In this document: in pieces, positions 59,391 to 64,000 of the stretch
Layout of the letters: each line of letters opens with the position of its first letter
How positions within the stretch are numbered: the stretch's first letter is position 1
Assembly: GCA_964017145.1 (NCBI GenBank)
Contig: OZ024847.1
Span: 310,001 to 374,000, forward strand
Source of the DNA: Agrocybe praecox
Taxonomy: Eukaryota > Basidiomycota > Agaricomycetes > Agaricales > Agrocybaceae
Reading direction: 5' to 3'
Length of the DNA: 64,000 nt
The notes under the pieces: model-generated
The model's database searches: none
What the model was told of the DNA's origin: nothing
What the model saw: only the letters and a program-made list of their open reading frames with translations
Program-made: the position numbers and the translations under genes

Positions 59391-60444
59391 TTATTTGAAA
59401 TTTGTTTCTGCAGACTTCGTCCGCTGTTTAAATTTCTGCATGGCATATAACACAATCCAGCTATTCATGTTTCCGTATAAGTGCCAAATTGTGATCCCCT
59501 TCCAGTCCTCGCGAACCCATGGGTCGAAAAGGACTTGCAAGAACGTCCACAAAATCTGGTGAAACCTAAGTGAAACCCAAATCGTCTCGCATTTGGGACC
59601 AGCAACAAAGTTAGCGACTGACAATATTTCTTTGGTGCTCATTTTATCGAGTGTGGACGGCTGCGACCGGTCGGGGTTGCGTTGATTCAGTTGTTCAAAG
59701 TCGTTTAACGATACGTCGCCGTGCTGGAAGTAACTAACACATCACTATCCGAATACTGGACCACGAGCTTAGCACCAGTTTCGTCCCAAAATGGGACATA
59801 CGACCCAGGAGGGTCTGGTATACCCAGCGACTGTGATGGTGGACATGTTGCTCCTCGTCAGCCTGGTGTAGATATACTAGGTTATCTAAGGACATTTCGC
59901 AAATAAACGAACCCTAGAGATGGAAGGTATCGACGTACGACGTCAATCTGTCTTTGACATCCTTTGCGAAATGGTCGAGGGCAGCCATTGCTGCTACGAC
60001 GTGGGTGTTACCCAGAGACCGGCCTATGATTGTCACTCCGCCACCTTTAGGCGACGAAAGCGTCTCTATGAGACCATCAATGAGAAGAGTGGGAAGCTTT
60101 CTCTTCTCTCGTAACAGTTTGGATCGCTCGATCATATCTGTGCCTTCGTTTATTATATGTAGCTCTTCATCTGAATAAGGAGAAGTCCCAGGATATTCTC
60201 TGCGATTGATGCAAATTATGCGAAGATTATATGCCTGAGCCAGAGGGAGGAGTCGGTTGAAGGTGCCTTGATGATACTAAGGATTTCGTGAGTACCAGTT
60301 CCATTATGAGAAGTGAAGGAAATATCTACCACTGTGGAAGGTGTATCCATGTAGCACGAAATGCGTCCTATAATCCCCAGAGCTAACGGGACCACTATCC
60401 GTGTAAAAAAAGGTGATGCCGTTTTCGAGTTCGAAAGCAGGCAT
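59391..60444 (-). CDS. Alpha/beta-hydrolase fold protein, possibly degenerate
   Basis: ATG 60444 begins MPAFELENGITFFYTDSGPV; exon 1 ends at 60330 (FVLHGYTFHS), exon 2 starts at 60266 with GTFNRLLPLAQAYNLRIICI. The order HGYTFHS (oxyanion side), NRREYPGTSPYSDEEL, and VTIIGRSLGNTHVVAAM with the nucleophile elbow G-R-S-L-G is typical. Further exons give LGIPDPPGSYVPFWDETGAK, VSLNDFEQLNQRNPDR and a C-terminal ITIWHLYGNMNSWIVLYAMQ, where the family has its catalytic-His region; a clear His plus Gly-N-x-S-W is visible. The joint between the exon ending near DRLTSYVDTFHL and the PPSQSLGIP exon contains stops in all simple solutions, so either an unrecognised splice or a lesion is present. Substrate unknown. 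Confidence 0.5.
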
Positions 60445-61385
60445 CACTCAGTAGTCGTGAAGAGAACGATAGGTCGTAGTACACCAGTTCTTAATGGAAA
60501 CAGCTCATATTTATGAAGCGGCATGTATGCTTTTGAGTCACAATATTCCCCACTGAATTCATATGGTACGTCGCGATTGTGGGCCTCTATCGATGTCGTG
60601 GGAGACTCTAATAGAAATATTCAGACACAGAGGGAGAAGTAATATCATTCTGACGAGTGTCTGCTCGAGTCAGATGGCTGTAACCCAGGGGTTAAAAAAC
60701 ATGAATAAACTGACGTTTCGTCAGGTCAGAACCAAATCCCAAATCATAAATAATGGTGGCTGAAGTTACCCCATACTGGCCAGGCCGATCCCATCAAGTA
60801 CGCCAGGCCGGACACTGGAAGATAGATATAACGATTCATAGAGAAGGTCTATCGGAGGAGGTGAAAAGACATACCACGGTATAAGCGCCCATAGTATTCC
60901 CAGAGTTGTCTGGAAAGTATTGGAATTTACCCATTGAAATATTCAAGCTCGCATCTTTGATGTGGCATGCTCGAACTGCGAGCACTCCCACGACATTTAA
61001 TCATCCATTTGGGCGAATGTAGGTATCTACTGTCATTTAAGGCATAAGAATCAGGAAGTGCGGCGGAATGTCAGTGTGGTGTGTCTTTAGTTTGTGTCAC
61101 TAAGTGGTTCAAAGCAGAGTGAGCACTGAGGAATGCTCGTAAGTCCAACTCCGAAATCGGAGATGCAAGCGGCATCACGGCTCTTTGAATGTGAACTATT
61201 TACTCTAAGCTTGAGCTTGATTCCTTAGTAGTATGTCATCGTCAAAAGCTTAAAACCGAACTCTTGCTTGTTCGAAAGTTATGTTTTTCTCGTGAATACG
61301 AAGTTGCCTCATAAACAGAATATATTGGCACTCTACTCCTCCTGTATGTACTACTATAGGACGGTTAAAATTACACATCCGCTAC
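60445..61385. other. Intergenic
   Basis: Between the hydrolase (its promoter side) and the 3' end of the inverted protease copy. A small palindrome, TGACG-TTT-CGTCA, is at 60711-60723. No gene was recognised. Confidence 0.45.
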
Positions 61386-63665
61386 CTAGATCTCGAGCTC
61401 AAGGTCACGACGACCTTTTTTCGACGCTGCGGCCTTTGGGGCAGCCTTGGGAGCAACTTTTGCAGCAGCGGACTTCGAAACACCCTTCGACGATGGGCGT
61501 TTCGCAGCACCACCAACTTTCGTAACACGCTTGCCAGCTACACCACCAGCCTTCTTGAACGCAGTAGTGGGCCTCTTCGAGCCAGTCTTCAAAGCTCCCT
61601 TGTTAGCTCCGGTCTTGGCAACTCGTTGAGCACCAACGGATTTCTTGCCACCAACAGCCTTCGTTCTAGACGATTTCGCACCAGCTTTCTTACCCGCTGC
61701 TGTTCCTGTCTTTGATTTCCTGGGAAGTGTTTGCTTTCCTCCACGAGCGGAGGTAGGGGCCTTCTTGGTCGTTGGGCGTCTCGAACCGGCGGTCTTTCCG
61801 ACTGCTTTGACAGTACGTCCACCTGAGAGTTTCTTGGAGGATCTAGGTCTGGTAGTGGGCGTCTCTGTGATCTTGCCGGTCTTCCCACCCTTCGCAGAGG
61901 GTACCCTTGATTTGCTGGTGGCAAGTGTCTTAGAACCTTTGGCTTTGGGTGATACAGCACCGGATTTGGCACGGACGGGGATCTTTGACTTGGATCCAGC
62001 ACCTGTCTTAGCATTGACGGCTTTCGACTTGGGCGTGCCAGCGGCGGGGGCCTTCTTCGCGGCAGCGGCTTTATCGGCAGCTTTCTTCTTGAAATAGTCC
62101 TTGGGCAGGGCACAGGAGCTGCGTTTGGCAAGGAATGTGAGAGCCTATAGTTCGTTTGATTATATGTTATTAATTTTCAGAGTTGGAATTATGAAGTTGA
62201 AAACTTACAGCGTCGTCATCACCCGATGCGAGTGCGCGACGGAAGTTGTGGAGCTCCCGACGGCTGAGGCCGGCGTTGGCACATAAGCTGGCAAATTGGC
62301 GGTAAGCTTCGGCGTTATCGTGCATATTCTTGGTCCTAGAAACAGAACGATGGTTAGTGTGAATAGCGAGCCAAGATAGCAATTAGAAAGACACACGAAT
62401 CACGAATGGTCGCCCAGTGCTTGTTGCTGTTAAGACCATTGGGTTTCTTGTAGAAGCTGGGCTTGTTAATGTCTATAAAAAGATCAATTATTTCAGGAGC
62501 GTTCAAGTCGATTTCACGAGCGCCAATGGATAAGTAAAAACTCACAGCCCTCAAATTCGGTCTCATGTTGATTTCCCTTGAGCATTTGACCATTTTCGAT
62601 GTAGTCTCCCGTGTTCCCGAGGTAATGGGTGGCCTCATGGATCAAAGTACCAGCTCGGGTACTCTTAGCCGCTGAGAAAGACGTTTATAGTGTAAAATTT
62701 CCCGTTTCTTCAATTGAATTATGAGAATAGCACTCACACCTATGATACTCCTTTCCAAATTCGATACGTAAAGGGTTCATGGGTGGTTTTTCTGCGTCGT
62801 ACCGGTTATACGCGTTTCCCTTCACCGTCGGCAAGTGAACACGGACGGTGCCAGTCTTGAGCTTCTCAACGTTTGCTTTGATTTCGTCGAGATCGGCACT
62901 CTTGCCAAAGGCAGCTTCGATAAGGGGTTTGTGTTTCTCGTTTTCCGGGTCTGCAAGGACCTTCTCCATGTAGGGGATTTGTCTGTTAGCTATGACGCGC
63001 CGATGGAAGAATTAAGTACATTGATACTGGGAAAAACTGGTGGGATTACGGCTTACCTTCGGCTGTGGCCTCCTGCAAACTCGCGAGGTTTTCTTTTTCC
63101 TTGTCTGTGGTAGCTTCGACATGAGAAATTGCCAGAGGTACGGATAAGACGCCTTAATTGGCAAGAATTAGCACTGATAAGAACACAACCACTGAAAATA
63201 AGTCGTTACTCACCTTTAGCGACGGAAATAGCGATAAGGACAGTAGCCATGAAATTAGAATGCATTGTTGATTATTTCTGTTTTAATTAGTTTATTTATT
63301 ATGGTGACCTGCACCTAGTTTCGACCTGCGACTTTTGAAAGGATGGGGAGGTATCAAATCGACCTGCGATAGGAATGGGGGACCATTCTCTCTTGGATGA
63401 GTTTTTATCTAATGGATAGAGTGGATGCATCGGTGTTTCCCAGGATTGTCAGATGGTACAGCATCAATCAGAATATCCGGACTCCTTTACGTACAGAATG
63501 ACGTGAACGTGTTTGAAGCAAGCGTTAATACAGTGCAAATACTGACGAGTTCTAGTAGCCACATCGTCATACTCATAGTCGAGGAAATGTGCTAAAGCGC
63601 GCTATCGGTCTGGAGAAATAGAATGAACCAAGTAAAGATTTGAACTTGCGATTTTTTTTGACCCT
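61381..63665 (-). repeat. Duplicated protease segment, arm 2 of a large inverted repeat
   Basis: The partner of 42805-45712; shorter mainly because of the 525-nt tail deletion and some loss in the upstream part. Confidence 0.75.
61386..63265 (-). CDS. M35-type lysine-specific metallopeptidase with shorter Lys/Ala-rich tail (copy 2, inverted)
   Basis: Seven exons with the same boundaries as copy 1: 63265-63214, 63152-63057, 62989-62738, 62671-62546, 62472-62397, 62335-62209 and 62144-61386, all in phase, for 495 aa. The signal peptide reads MHSNFMATVLIAISVAKG. The active site is TLIHEATHYLGNTGDY (His145, Glu146, His149), intact. Exon 3 is 9 nt shorter than in copy 1. The tail is about 175 residues shorter: after VSKSAAAK it jumps to VAPKAAPKAAASKKGRRDLE, a clean in-frame loss of 525 nt between similar Ala/Lys stretches. 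Both copies retain all splice sites and frames, arguing that both are or were recently functional. The upstream TATA core differs (TAGATAAAA). Confidence 0.8.
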
Positions 63666-64000
63666 GTGTCGGAAAAATCGAAATTGCGAATGTGTGCACA
63701 CTCGTGTGCTGCGATATATACTGCTATATTTGTGCACACGACCTGTGTAACGATACATCAAATGTGTGCCCACATTAGTGTCGCCACCCAGCCTCCCTGC
63801 GCACTGAGTAGGTAGGCCACGCATTAACTCCAATAACACTGCATTTGCTCTCAGCTTGTAGCCCGAGGAAACTCTTATCATGCATGGATTATGCCTAACT
63901 TTAGATATCAGCAATGATTTTCTGCGAATCTAAGATCAGAAAGAACATGAGGTATATTTCTATGTCTGTCCATCCACCGAAAAAATGATTTCATGTGACA
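63666..64000. other. Intergenic, palindrome-rich
   Basis: TGTGTGCACAC-type palindromes occur at 63691-63701 and 63731-63739 around an AT-rich GATATATACTGCTATAT core. No gene was recognised up to the window end. Confidence 0.45.

Noticed and set aside
60711..60723. Palindrome TGACGTTTCGTCA
   Set aside because: It contains CRE half-sites but is isolated, and such 13-nt palindromes are expected by chance in a window of this size.
1..64000. CRISPR arrays, bacterial operons, rRNA, viral genes
   Set aside because: No regularly spaced repeats, Shine-Dalgarno organised ORFs, rRNA cores or viral replication motifs were seen; spliced genes indicate a eukaryotic nuclear genome.

Overview
The window reads as nuclear DNA of a filamentous basidiomycete, most likely a mushroom-forming Agaricomycete. 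Genes are split by many short introns (about 45-75 nt, GT-AG, one probable GC-AG). The families present are ones I associate with that group: a DUF6533 seven-helix protein, FAS1 proteins, a basidiomycete-type M35 lysine-specific metallopeptidase, an HMG-box regulator and an F-box/LRR protein. All identifications are from reading translations by eye; no database search was possible.

Layout. 1-4.3 kb: 5' part of a secreted protein gene (-), a GPI-anchored two-domain fasciclin gene (-), and a very small Tom6-like mitochondrial gene (+). 4.3-9.9 kb: gene-poor. 9.9-20.8 kb: 2,4-dienoyl-CoA-reductase-like SDR (-), HMG-box transcription factor (-), uridine-phosphorylase-like enzyme (+), F-box/LRR protein (-). 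22.2-34.9 kb: secreted GH31 alpha-glucosidase (+), small secreted Cys-containing protein (-), large zf-4CXXC_R1 nuclear protein (+), cytosine deaminase (+). The deaminase and the uridine phosphorylase both serve pyrimidine salvage but lie about 16 kb apart and do not form a cluster.

35-50 kb is a rearranged, duplication-rich block. It holds an orphan gene and its paralogue broken by one in-frame stop, a decayed unknown gene, a 0.5-kb dispersed repeat, three copies of an atypical Hsp70-like gene (one intact, two broken), and an M35-type metallopeptidase whose C-terminus is a 400-residue lysine/alanine/proline-rich, histone-H1-like tail. The Hsp70-like gene and the protease sit head to head in a unit that occurs twice; in the second unit the protease is reduced to a relic. 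A further complete protease copy lies inverted at 61.4-63.3 kb with a shorter tail.

51.5-60.5 kb: nucleosome assembly protein NAP1 (+), DUF6533 membrane protein (-), two tandem paralogous membrane-protein genes of unknown function (+), and an alpha/beta-hydrolase gene (-). 63.3-64 kb carries the promoter side of the inverted protease copy and a palindrome-rich stretch.

The best candidate for something undescribed is the Hsp70-like/M35-with-H1-like-tail pair. Everything about its function is inference.
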